Positions 1-5,527 of a stretch of 29,669 nt of DNA are shown one piece after another (positions within the stretch are counted from its first letter, which is position 1; the number at the start of each line of letters is the position of its first letter). The notes below the pieces were generated by a model. That model did not search any database. It saw only the letters and a list, made by a program, of their open reading frames with translations, and had not been told where the DNA came from. The position numbers and the translations under genes are program-made. Location of the stretch: IMG/VR virus record IMGVR_UViG_3300045051_000031, positions 1-29,669 of that record, one strand, 5' to 3'. The DNA is from a virus.

Positions 1-146
1 GGGCATTGATGCCTGCGTTCAACAATCGGGTCACCTTCATCATCTAAAAAGTTTCTTGTTTCTTTTGTAACTGTTTTGTACGCAACATCTTCGTCACGCA
101 AACAATAAGGGCATATCATTGGGTTGAATCCTATAAAGTGTGTCAT
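1..146 (-). CDS. NrdR-like zinc-ribbon protein, truncated by the window edge
   Basis: The gene starts at 146 and runs off the left edge, so only about 48 N-terminal residues are visible. They contain a CPYC knuckle, then an acidic stretch and an ERRHQCP segment. This resembles the N-terminal zinc ribbon of the NrdR repressor of ribonucleotide reductase genes (CPxC, then RRRxC). In a phage it could be a small transcription regulator or any zinc-ribbon protein. The ATG overlaps the stop of the upstream gene as ATGA, which supports both the start and translational coupling. The second CxxC and any ATP-cone domain lie outside the window, so the family assignment is tentative. Confidence 0.55.
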   Translation of the reverse strand, partial: MTHFIGFNPMICPYCLRDEDVAYKTVTKETRNFLDDEGDPIVERRHQC

Positions 147-328
147 TTTGTTATTGGCTTGCAATGATAAGCTGTTTCACCAATTCTGAATAACCCTAAA
201 ATTTCACAATCTTTTTTTAGGGATTGGATAAATATTTGTTGTTGGGTAAACATACCAACTGTTGTACCAATCAAAAAGGCAATGCCCCATATTTTCCATT
301 GTGCTTTTGTTTCTGCGTTTACAGTCAT
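143..328 (-). CDS. small single-pass membrane protein
   Basis: This 61-residue protein has a hydrophobic segment at about residues 14-28 (IWGIAFLIGTTVGMF) preceded by a charged N-terminus, followed by a polar C-terminal tail with two cysteines. I do not recognise a family. Its start overlaps the stop of the 34-aa membrane peptide upstream (ATGA) and its stop overlaps the start of the zinc-ribbon gene (ATGA), so it sits inside a translationally coupled chain. A role at the inner membrane is inferred only from the hydrophobic segment. Confidence 0.6.
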   Translation of the reverse strand: MTVNAETKAQWKIWGIAFLIGTTVGMFTQQQIFIQSLKKDCEILGLFRIGETAYHCKPITK

Positions 329-429
329 TGTTTATTCTCCATGTACCAAAGTGCGAATATCAGGGCAATAACTAACAAACCAATTGCCCCAACGCCTATC
401 AAAAATACCATCAAGATTGTTATTAACAT
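325..429 (-). CDS. 34-aa membrane micropeptide
   Basis: This short ORF begins at the ATG at 429 and encodes 34 residues, nearly all of them one hydrophobic helix (MLITILMVFLIGVGAIG and onwards) ending in a short polar WYMENKQ tail. It overlaps the end of the wHTH-like gene by 7 nt and overlaps the next start as ATGA. That packing is what argues for it being real. No family is recognised. It resembles the tiny inner-membrane peptides common in phage early regions. Confidence 0.55.
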   Translation of the reverse strand: MLITILMVFLIGVGAIGLLVIALIFALWYMENKQ

Positions 430-872
430 TTTGGGTTAAACATCCATGCTGAATGAATATCGGGTTTAATTTCGTCAGGCACAACTTTAACTGTCTTGAC
501 ATTGCGTGATTTAATTACAACATCTTTGCCATATTTTTCTTGCTGTTTACGGGCATATCTTAATTTGTCAGCCCTTGCTTTTCTTGCCTTTCGTTCAGAT
601 TCAGTTGACTTTACATAGTCATCAATCTGTACGCTTTCTTTATCGCCTGTCAAATAGTACCTGACCAAACTTTTGTTATTGATTCTAAAGTCGCAAATGT
701 AAACCATACGCCTAACCAACAAATGCCTTAAAAATGCCCTAGCACAATCAAGTGATAAGTTTAGGTGGTCAGCTAATTGGAATACATTAGTTGGGTTGCC
801 ATCACACAATCTAAGTATTTCTGTGATGCGTTGTCTGCTTAGTGATGATTCAAAATTGTAGTTGTAAGTCAT
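423..872 (-). CDS. putative winged-helix DNA-binding protein
   Basis: This is a 149-residue protein. Residues about 12-60 (SRQRITEILRLC, then VFQLADHLNLSLDCARAFLRHL) read like a helix-turn-helix or winged-helix segment. It is followed by a β-like region (VYICDFRI, SLVRYYLTG) and a very basic, helical stretch at about 93-125 rich in K and R (ERKARKARADKLRYARKQQ). A phage transcription regulator is the simplest reading, but this is inferred from pattern only. The start at 872 has no strong ribosome binding site. A gap of about 54 nt with no gene separates it from the upstream micropeptide stop. Confidence 0.5.
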   Translation of the reverse strand: MTYNYNFESSLSRQRITEILRLCDGNPTNVFQLADHLNLSLDCARAFLRHLLVRRMVYICDFRINNKSLVRYYLTGDKESVQIDDYVKSTESERKARKARADKLRYARKQQEKYGKDVVIKSRNVKTVKVVPDEIKPDIHSAWMFNPKC

Positions 873-926
873 ATTGTGCTTTGTTAGGTGGGGTACTCAT
901 GTCGGTAGTCCACTTTCCCCCGTTAT

Positions 927-1079
927 TTAAAAACAAGTAGTCGTACAGTTGCCTGAATAACAGCAAGTTTGACAAATCATCATTCTGCCGTCAGGTAAAA
1001 ATACCGTATTACTTGTGCAGTTAGCGTAAACAAGTGTTGCGGTCATTGCTAGTAAAAGTCCTGCTAGTGTCTTTTTCAT
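927..1079 (-). CDS. secreted cysteine-rich micropeptide (50 aa)
   Basis: An AGGACATAAAC ribosome binding site precedes the ATG at 1079. The product has a textbook Sec signal peptide: MKK, a hydrophobic core and a VYA cleavage motif at residues 17-19. The predicted mature peptide is 31 residues with six cysteines (C21, C36, C39, C40, C45, C49), including a CxxCC cluster and a CTTTC end. There is no lipobox (residue before C21 is N), so a periplasmic or secreted soluble peptide with up to three disulfides is expected. Function is unknown. It lies directly downstream of the recombination cassette. Confidence 0.75.
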   Translation of the reverse strand: MKKTLAGLLLAMTATLVYANCTSNTVFLPDGRMMICQTCCYSGNCTTTCF

Positions 1080-1093
1080 GTTTATGTCCTATC

Positions 1094-1345
1094 TTAAAAA
1101 GGTATGTCATCGCTTGGTGATTGTGATGGGGCTTGTGCGTACTCTTGTGTTGGGGCTTGTTCTTTTGCCTTTGGTTCTGCCAATTGCAACCAACCGTCAA
1201 ACGGTACAGGTAGTTGTTCAATCTTTAGGGCTAAACCGCCATTCTTGGTGTCAACAACAACGCCAACCTTTACCCATTTGTTTTTCTCAACACCGTCTTT
1301 AGTGTAAGTACCGTTTTTTGCAATTGCATCGTATCTAATAGCCAT
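1094..1345 (-). CDS. short SSB-like protein with DDIPF acidic tail
   Basis: This 83-residue protein has a β-rich N-terminal part (residues 1-55) and a Q/P/A-rich linker ending in SDDIPF. The DDIPF terminus matches the acidic tip that bacterial SSB proteins use to recruit partner proteins. The body is too short for a full SSB OB fold and I cannot assign a family. Its position right after YqaJ exonuclease and a Sak3-like annealing protein suggests it serves phage recombination or replication, binding ssDNA or mimicking an SSB tail. The start follows AAGGGAAATTAAG, and that site overlaps the exonuclease stop. Confidence 0.6.
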   Translation of the reverse strand: MAIRYDAIAKNGTYTKDGVEKNKWVKVGVVVDTKNGGLALKIEQLPVPFDGWLQLAEPKAKEQAPTQEYAQAPSQSPSDDIPF

Positions 1346-1346
1346 C

Positions 1347-1964
1347 TTAATTTCCCTTTAGTTTGTTAGTAATTTCGTCAACTTCTTTTAAAAACTGTAT
1401 AACTTCTTCTTCCATTGCTTTAATGAATATGTCATCCCGTTCAATTCTGAATACCTTTAGTTGCAGTATGTCAGGCAGTCTTGGGTCAAACAATGTCAAG
1501 TCATTCCACAACCTGCCTGCACACGCCATTTGAAATTGGCATTGGGCAATGTACTGTGACGGGGGCGTATTGTTTAGGATTGCTTCCACATGATTGGCTG
1601 TTGTCATGCACTTGATTTCAACCATCCCTAAAGTACCCACCAAACCGTCAGGTGAACAACCTGCATTTTTAATGTTGTAGTGATTGATGAATGGCACTTG
1701 GTCAACTAATACATTGTTTTGTATTTCATAGGTACTTCGTGCAATTCCCTCGTTATCAATACCCCATTGCATTGCAGGTGATGTATAGGATTCAGTCTTT
1801 AAACCTGTTAGGCGTTCAACTACCAATTCCATTTTGTAGTTTCTACGGCTTGCAGATTCGCCTGACTTGACCTTTGCCAATACATCAGAAATGCGTGATG
1901 CGGTCACTTTGCCTAGTCTTAGCTGATGCCACTCTTGCGTTCCCTGTTCAATCTGTTGTGTCAT
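1347..1964 (-). CDS. YqaJ-family recombination exonuclease
   Basis: This 205-residue protein matches the YqaJ-like (lambda exonuclease superfamily) pattern. It has the N-terminal QGTQEWHQLRLGKVTAS motif at 7-23 and the PD-(D/E)XK core with D106 in SPDG and E116-x-K118 in VEIK. A QxQxQM helix follows (YIAQCQFQMA). The family digests duplex DNA 5' to 3' to expose ssDNA for an annealing protein, and the Sak3-like gene lies two genes upstream. The length is usual. Its ATG overlaps the stop of the upstream 59-aa ORF (ATGA). Confidence 0.9.
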   Translation of the reverse strand: MTQQIEQGTQEWHQLRLGKVTASRISDVLAKVKSGESASRRNYKMELVVERLTGLKTESYTSPAMQWGIDNEGIARSTYEIQNNVLVDQVPFINHYNIKNAGCSPDGLVGTLGMVEIKCMTTANHVEAILNNTPPSQYIAQCQFQMACAGRLWNDLTLFDPRLPDILQLKVFRIERDDIFIKAMEEEVIQFLKEVDEITNKLKGN

Positions 1965-2140
1965 TTTGTGTAATATCCCTCAAAAATTGTTTTTAATTCA
2001 GTTGCCAATTCAGCACAAACCTTGGCAGATTCGCTTGCTTTTTGCCAATCAGATTTCAATGAATGATTGTGCATTTCTTTAACTTCCCTGCTTAACAAAA
2101 TCCATTTGTCTGCAAAGTCGTTGTAATCAGTTTGTTTCAT
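1961..2140 (-). CDS. 59-aa helical protein between annealing protein and exonuclease
   Basis: This ORF starts at the ATG at 2140, 14 nt inside the end of the Sak3-like gene, and ends in an ATGA overlap with the YqaJ gene. It encodes 59 residues that read as an amphipathic helical protein (for example DWQKASESAKVCAELATELK). It has no recognised family. Exact filling of the gap and coupling on both sides support it. It may be an accessory subunit of the recombination cassette; that is inference from position only. Confidence 0.65.
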   Translation of the reverse strand: MKQTDYNDFADKWILLSREVKEMHNHSLKSDWQKASESAKVCAELATELKTIFEGYYTK

Positions 2141-2660
2141 TTAATTCTGCCTTTCTTTCGTCTTTTGCTTTGGTTAATAATTTGTTTGCTTCTTTATCTT
2201 TCTTGGTTGCCGTAAACGCTTGGGCATATACCCGTTGCAATTCGTCAAGGGTTACACACAATTTCATGGCATCTAACCAATCTTGTATGTCATCCGCATC
2301 AGGTGGCAGGTCATCGCCTGCGTAAAGCTGTACCAATCCAATTCCCGTACCTGCTGATATTGCTTTGGTCAAGCAACGCATCTGCCCACGATTAATATCA
2401 AAAGCATTTGGGTTTTTAACGGGTTGGTTGTTGTTTGTTAGTACAGGCAGTTGCATCTGTATTGATTTGCCAAATGCGTTCAATGTAACGCCAACCATTG
2501 CGGTTTCTGCATAGTAAATAACATCATGGAATACCCAAGTTGCCATTGGGTCATGTTGCAACAAAAGGTCAAGGCTGTTAGCCCATGAAACATAACTTAG
2601 CTTGCCTTTCTGTTCAATGTACGGTGATACATCAATACTGCGTAATTTCTTGTAATCCAT
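2127..2660 (-). CDS. single-strand annealing protein, Sak3-like (DUF1071)
   Basis: The N-terminal pattern (IDVSPYIEQKGKLSYVSWA, then W-x-x-L at 30-45 and a V-F-H-D strand) and the DINRGQMRCLTKAISAGTGIGL segment fit the DUF1071/Sak3 group of phage single-strand annealing proteins. These pair ssDNA exposed by an exonuclease, here the nearby YqaJ protein. I chose the ATG at 2660 (177 aa) because AGGACACAAG precedes it. An in-frame upstream ATG at 2681 would overlap the previous gene and lacks a ribosome binding site. The C-terminal part is charged and may bind partner proteins. Confidence 0.8.
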   Translation of the reverse strand: MDYKKLRSIDVSPYIEQKGKLSYVSWANSLDLLLQHDPMATWVFHDVIYYAETAMVGVTLNAFGKSIQMQLPVLTNNNQPVKNPNAFDINRGQMRCLTKAISAGTGIGLVQLYAGDDLPPDADDIQDWLDAMKLCVTLDELQRVYAQAFTATKKDKEANKLLTKAKDERKAELNETN

Positions 2661-2668
2661 CTTGTGTC

Positions 2669-2827
2669 CTAAAATAAACAATTGCCAACTAATTCAAACG
2701 CTGTTGGCTTGCGTTTTATTGGCATACGGCTAATTGACCAACCTGACTGTAAAAACGCAACAGATTCAGATTTGGTGGCAAATAACCGTATTGCCAAACC
2801 ATCTTCATCAATTACCTTGTATTTCAT
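2669..2827 (-). CDS. 52-aa protein of unknown function
   Basis: This ORF starts at 2827 with an ATGA overlap on the upstream gene and ends 8 nt before the chosen Sak3-like start. Its 52 residues are basic, with an MKYKVIDEDG start, a FATKSESVAFLQSGWSISRM middle and a KRKP patch. I recognise no family. The tight coupling and the absence of any other gene here support it as real. Confidence 0.6.
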   Translation of the reverse strand: MKYKVIDEDGLAIRLFATKSESVAFLQSGWSISRMPIKRKPTAFELVGNCLF

Positions 2828-3099
2828 CCGTAAATCAGGTCGTGTAATGAATCCATTTCAGCAGTACATAAGTTACGCATGATGCGTAAAATGGTTTCGT
2901 TATCGTTGTTAATGAACGCTGTTAGCAATTCACCGCTATATTGATAAACCTTATCGCCAAGGTCATTTGATTCAAACGGTGTGATGCTGAATTGATTGCG
3001 TACACCGTATGTCATGCGTTCTTGTTTAACAATTGCATCTTCAAGAAATTGGCGTTCTTCTTCCCATGTCAACGGGTCATCATAATGGTCACGCATCAT
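2824..3099 (-). CDS. hypothetical acidic protein (91 aa)
   Basis: The product begins MMRDHYDDPLTWEEERQF and contains a mainly helical body with many acidic residues. No family is recognised. I place the start at 3099, not at the upstream in-frame ATG (3150). The 3099 ATG has an AGGGGG ribosome binding site and forms an ATGA overlap with the 29-aa membrane peptide, whose reading frame occupies the upstream extension. The second ATG at 3096 is also possible. Confidence 0.6.
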   Translation of the reverse strand: MMRDHYDDPLTWEEERQFLEDAIVKQERMTYGVRNQFSITPFESNDLGDKVYQYSGELLTAFINNDNETILRIMRNLCTAEMDSLHDLIYG

Positions 3100-3185
3100 A
3101 AACCCCCTGTACGGATAACCCAAACTGTTAATGGGATAACAAAGAAACAAATACCTAGAAATACGCCTTTAAGAATGTCAGTCAT
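3096..3185 (-). CDS. 29-aa membrane micropeptide
   Basis: This ORF starts at 3185 behind AAGGGGCTAATC and encodes 29 residues: MTDILKG, then one hydrophobic helix (VFLGICFFVIPLTVWVI), then RTGGL. Its stop overlaps the next start as ATGA. It looks like a single-pass inner-membrane peptide. Function is unknown. The ribosome binding site and coupling are the evidence that it is expressed. Confidence 0.55.
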   Translation of the reverse strand: MTDILKGVFLGICFFVIPLTVWVIRTGGL

Positions 3186-3187
3186 GA

Positions 3188-3391
3188 TTAGCCCCTTAAA
3201 TTGCCGTGTGCAACATCGTCATACATATCTAGTAATGCTTCATACTGACCGTATGCCATAACTTTTTGGAAATCTGCATTTTTAACTTGGTCGTAACCGT
3301 TATCAGATTTAAAACCCCATTGTTGTTCTAGTTGGGTCAATCTGTGATGAATGTGGTCAATCACATTATTTTTGTTAAATCGTTTTTGCAT
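3188..3391 (-). CDS. hypothetical protein (67 aa), first gene of the left operon
   Basis: This is a 67-residue protein with a basic N-terminus (MQKRFNKNN) and a helical, polar body. No family is recognised. It starts behind an AAGGAATTACAACA site and is preceded by the promoter at 3429-3456. It therefore appears to be the first gene of a long coupled transcript reaching the left edge. No terminator is visible after it. Confidence 0.6.
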   Translation of the reverse strand: MQKRFNKNNVIDHIHHRLTQLEQQWGFKSDNGYDQVKNADFQKVMAYGQYEALLDMYDDVAHGNLRG

Positions 3392-3428
3392 TGTTGTAAT
3401 TCCTTGTTAAAAATTGTTGGTAAATATA

Positions 3429-3456
3429 ACTATACTTTAATCACACAAAAATACAA
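3429..3456 (-). promoter_or_regulatory. phage promoter, copy A
   Basis: On the minus strand there is TTGTAT (-35 position), a 16-bp spacer carrying TTTTGTGTGATT, and TATAGT (-10). The same arrangement occurs at 3857-3884 and 4593-4620, with near identity in the -35, spacer and -10. It lies about 40 nt upstream of the gene starting at 3391. Conservation of the spacer sequence as well as the boxes suggests an extended recognition element or an overlapping operator. Confidence 0.75.
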
Positions 3457-3472
3457 CAGGGGCAATGCCCCC
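3445..3472 (-). terminator. possible hairpin terminator after the 109-aa gene
   Basis: On the minus strand, GGGGC-ATT-GCCCC forms a 5-bp stem just after the stop at 3478, followed by TGTTGTATTTTTGTG. The tail is T-rich but interrupted, so termination may be partial. The same tail contains the -35 box and the start of the spacer of promoter copy A. Confidence 0.5.
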
Positions 3473-3477
3473 ATTGT

Positions 3478-3807
3478 TTAATCTAATCTGCTACCTGCAT
3501 AAGCACGAAACCCATGCTGTTCTAAAAACTTAGCACAAGCCATTGCACCTACTTCTTTAGTGTCAATGTTTTGTACATTTAAACCGCTTGGATTCCACAA
3601 TTTATATGATTTTTCACCGTATTCTTTTTTGATGCCAAGGGCTGTCAATTCTTTGCCCACTTTAGAATTAGCACGAATACCGTAAATGTTTACCCATGCA
3701 AAACCACAGGCAAACTTATCTTCGCCATTTAATTTTTCGTTGAAAAATTTAGTTGCTTCTTGGTTTGCAACTGCTTTGGCTTGTTCAATGATTTCTTTAA
3801 TTTCCAT
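3478..3807 (-). CDS. hypothetical phage protein (109 aa)
   Basis: This is a 109-residue protein with a helical acidic N-terminus (MEIKEIIEQAKAVANQEA) and a central FACGFAWVNIYGIRANSKVG segment. It ends in a C-terminal half with YKLWNPSG and a helix AMACAKFLEQHGF before AYAGSRLD. I have an impression that similar short proteins occur in environmental phages but assign no function. It starts behind an AAGGGG ribosome binding site and has its own promoter (3857-3884). A hairpin follows it, making it a single-gene unit. Confidence 0.7.
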   Translation of the reverse strand: MEIKEIIEQAKAVANQEATKFFNEKLNGEDKFACGFAWVNIYGIRANSKVGKELTALGIKKEYGEKSYKLWNPSGLNVQNIDTKEVGAMACAKFLEQHGFRAYAGSRLD

Positions 3808-3856
3808 TTTGTTACCCCTTGTAATTACTTGTTAATAAATTTACTGCATGGATATA

Positions 3857-3884
3857 ACTATACAGCAATCACACAAAAGTACAA
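3857..3884 (-). promoter_or_regulatory. phage promoter, copy B
   Basis: On the minus strand, TTGTAC (-35), a 16-bp spacer beginning TTTTGTGTGATT, and TATAGT (-10). It lies about 50 nt upstream of the ATG at 3807. The transcribed leader carries ATGCAGTAAAT, shared with copy C, so a larger block was duplicated, not just the core promoter. Confidence 0.8.
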
Positions 3885-3915
3885 CAATTATTTATAGGTA
3901 CATTCCCTATGTTGC

Positions 3916-3944
3916 ATAAAAACAACAAACCCCCTTTCGGGGGC
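3916..3944 (-). terminator. Rho-independent terminator
   Basis: On the minus strand, AGCCCCC-GAAA-GGGGGTT forms a stem with a stable GAAA tetraloop, followed by TGTTGTTTTT. It begins just after the stop of the 56-aa gene (3949). The 3' flank GTTGTTTTTATGCAAC is repeated with one change behind the terminator at 4652-4679. Confidence 0.8.
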
Positions 3945-3948
3945 TGTC

Positions 3949-4119
3949 TTAGTTAATTGTTGGGTTGGTTTCTGATACATCATCAACATGGGCTGACCAT
4001 AATTCATTGGTCATGTGTTTGACTAACATTAGATTGCCTGATTCGCTAGTCATAACAACTTGAAATACTTTGTCATCATGCCCAATCAATTTTACTAAAT
4101 CGTCTTGTTTGATATTCAT
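3949..4119 (-). CDS. hypothetical small protein (56 aa)
   Basis: This is a 56-residue acidic protein (MNIKQDDLVKLIGHDDKVF onwards). The alternating pattern DDLVKLIGHDDKVFQVV, GNLMLVKH and LWSAHVDDV suggests a small β-barrel of the KOW/SH3 kind, but this is only a pattern reading. I start it at the ATG at 4119 behind AAGGAATCACAA. A longer frame to 4164 has no ribosome binding site and would run through the hairpin at 4141-4156. It is cotranscribed with the upstream 127-aa gene and followed by a terminator. Confidence 0.6.
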   Translation of the reverse strand: MNIKQDDLVKLIGHDDKVFQVVMTSESGNLMLVKHMTNELWSAHVDDVSETNPTIN

Positions 4120-4140
4120 TTGTGATTCCTTGTGGTTAAT

Positions 4141-4156
4141 GGGGGCTTTCGCCCCC
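4141..4156 (-). other. GAAA-tetraloop hairpin between two genes
   Basis: On the minus strand, GGGGGC-GAAA-GCCCCC forms a perfect 6-bp stem about 5 nt after the stop of the 127-aa gene. It is followed by ATTAACC, with no T-run. It therefore looks like an mRNA 3'-end stabiliser, processing element or decayed terminator, not an efficient terminator. Confidence 0.55.
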
Positions 4157-4160
4157 GTGG

Positions 4161-4544
4161 TCAAAAACTAAAATCGTAATATTCTTCACGGTATCCAATA
4201 GCAAGGTGACTGCTGTGGTTATTGAATACTAATCTGCCGTTTTGGTTTTTGTGGGCTTGACGATACTTACCGTTTTTGTCTAACTTCCAATATTCCAATG
4301 AACCGTTAGGGTTTGGTGTGTATTCGTATTCTTGGCTTTCTGACATACCGTTTTTGTCAATACGGGTTACTGTGTCAGCTTGGGTAACTAAATAACCTTT
4401 GCCAATTTCAACGATTGTTACAGCGTGACGGTCTGACCATAAACAAATTGTTGCACCCATGCCAACAACAATATCTTCAGGGTTTGAAGTACGGCTGTAA
4501 ATGTGATTTACTAAAGAACCTGTTTGTGTGCCTAATTTCATCAT
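4161..4544 (-). CDS. hypothetical phage protein (127 aa)
   Basis: The product starts MMKLGTQTGSLVNHIYSR and continues with β-rich segments: VVGMGATICLWSDRHAVTIVE, YLVTQADTVTRIDKNG, and a C-terminal part with repeated KNG/QNGR turns. No enzyme motif is recognised. I start it at 4544 behind AAGGAATTACAAAC. The in-frame ATG at 4601 would lie within the promoter spacer next to the -10 at 4593-4598. Promoter copy C drives it, so it is the first gene after the lysis-module terminator. Confidence 0.7.
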   Translation of the reverse strand: MMKLGTQTGSLVNHIYSRTSNPEDIVVGMGATICLWSDRHAVTIVEIGKGYLVTQADTVTRIDKNGMSESQEYEYTPNPNGSLEYWKLDKNGKYRQAHKNQNGRLVFNNHSSHLAIGYREEYYDFSF

Positions 4545-4592
4545 GTTTGTAATTCCTTGTGTTTGGTTAATAAAATTTACTGCATGAATAGA

Positions 4593-4620
4593 ACTATACA
4601 CGAATCACACAAAAGTACAA
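4593..4620 (-). promoter_or_regulatory. phage promoter, copy C
   Basis: On the minus strand, TTGTAC (-35), a 16-bp spacer starting TTTTGTGTGATT, and TATAGT (-10), with the ATG of the driven gene about 50 nt downstream. It sits just after the late-region terminator at 4652-4679 and restarts transcription for the left (early/middle type) genes. Confidence 0.8.
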
Positions 4621-4651
4621 CAAATAAATAAAAATATTTTAAGTGTTGCGT

Positions 4652-4679
4652 AAAAACAACAAAACCCCTTTCGGGGTTT
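4652..4679 (-). terminator. Rho-independent terminator at the end of the lysis module
   Basis: On the minus strand, AAACCCC-GAAA-GGGGTTTT forms a 7-bp stem with a GAAA loop and a TTTTGTTGTTTTT tail. The stem's first bases overlap the stop codon of the endolysin gene (4678-4680). It closes the long late transcript. Confidence 0.85.
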
Positions 4680-5139
4680 ATGCTGATTTGGCGTATTCGT
4701 CTGCGGTCAAGATTCCTGCCACATACTTGTTTTGCGGTCTGAAGATTGTAAGAAACTGATTCCGCATTTGTGGGGCAAATGAAATGTGTGTCCATCGCCC
4801 AAATTCATGTATGCACTGGTCTAATTGAATGTCTGATTCTTGAATGGCTTTGCATACCGCATAAGGGTCACCAAAACCTGCACAAGTAAAATCAATAGCC
4901 CAACCATCCATGTGACTTGATTGACGGCTTCCACCAACCGCCACATTGACTTCAGGCAGGCGTAACCATGAGTTAATCCTGATGGGCTTGCCAAGTATCT
5001 TTCTGACGGCTTCCATGCCTTGTGCAGAAATCTTCATGTTTTCTAACTGCTGTTCATTAGGCTGATTGTTGATACCTAAACGAATTGCAGTTTCAGAATA
5101 TGTTGCTTCAGCTAGTGTGAAATTAGGGCTTATTTGCAT
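4678..5139 (-). CDS. endolysin, M15-type peptidase
   Basis: This 153-residue protein matches the M15 (D-Ala-D-Ala carboxypeptidase-like) peptidases used as phage endolysins. It has SSHMDGWAID with zinc ligands H76 and D83, and a late WTHISF motif with H118; E112 is a plausible catalytic acid. The N-terminus (FTLAEATYSETA) is the usual start of this subfamily. It has no signal peptide, so it needs the holin encoded just upstream to reach the peptidoglycan, where it cuts peptide cross-links. Its start overlaps the holin's 3' end by 17 nt, and a terminator follows. Confidence 0.9.
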   Translation of the reverse strand: MQISPNFTLAEATYSETAIRLGINNQPNEQQLENMKISAQGMEAVRKILGKPIRINSWLRLPEVNVAVGGSRQSSHMDGWAIDFTCAGFGDPYAVCKAIQESDIQLDQCIHEFGRWTHISFAPQMRNQFLTIFRPQNKYVAGILTADEYAKSA

Positions 5140-5527
5140 TGCGTTTATCCATGATTTTTTCTAGCGTTCTACCGCCAAAATAGGCTGATACGATTAGCAT
5201 AATCATTTGACCTAACAATTCAACATACGCTTGCTTTACTTCAATGCCAAATGCTGATGCCGTGGCAAATATAAAATATGCAACCAACAACGCAACAAGT
5301 GTCATTGGGCGTACATTTTTACTTAGCCATGAATCTGACCCCATATCAGCATCCCAACGCTTACTTACTTCTTGGGCTTCAATGTTGTCAGCGTTTAATT
5401 CAGCCAATCTGCCCTCTTGTTGCATCTTTAACAACTCTGCTTGGGCTTTTGCCTTGGCTTCAGGGTCAGGAATGAACTTGTCTAACACCTTCATTCCTAC
5501 ATCAAGTAAAGCCGTAATGGGTAACAT
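5123..5527 (-). CDS. holin, GTA 3TM-holin-like
   Basis: This 134-residue protein has an N-terminal amphipathic region, a charged helical stretch (PDPEAKAKAQAELLKMQQEGR, then EAQEVSKRWDADMGSDSW) and two strong hydrophobic segments at about 73-95 and 103-120. It ends in basic residues (KIMDKRNANKP). This layout, with SWLSKNVRPMTLVAL before the first membrane segment, is typical of the holin family found in gene transfer agents and many Gram-negative phages. It would form the inner-membrane lesion that releases the downstream M15 endolysin. Confidence 0.85.
   Translation of the reverse strand: MLPITALLDVGMKVLDKFIPDPEAKAKAQAELLKMQQEGRLAELNADNIEAQEVSKRWDADMGSDSWLSKNVRPMTLVALLVAYFIFATASAFGIEVKQAYVELLGQMIMLIVSAYFGGRTLEKIMDKRNANKP

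Noticed and set aside
1021-1302. ORFs at 1021-1221 (minus) and 1078-1307 (plus)
   Set aside because: They overlap the better supported SSB-tail gene and the cysteine-rich micropeptide, which have ribosome binding sites and recognisable features.
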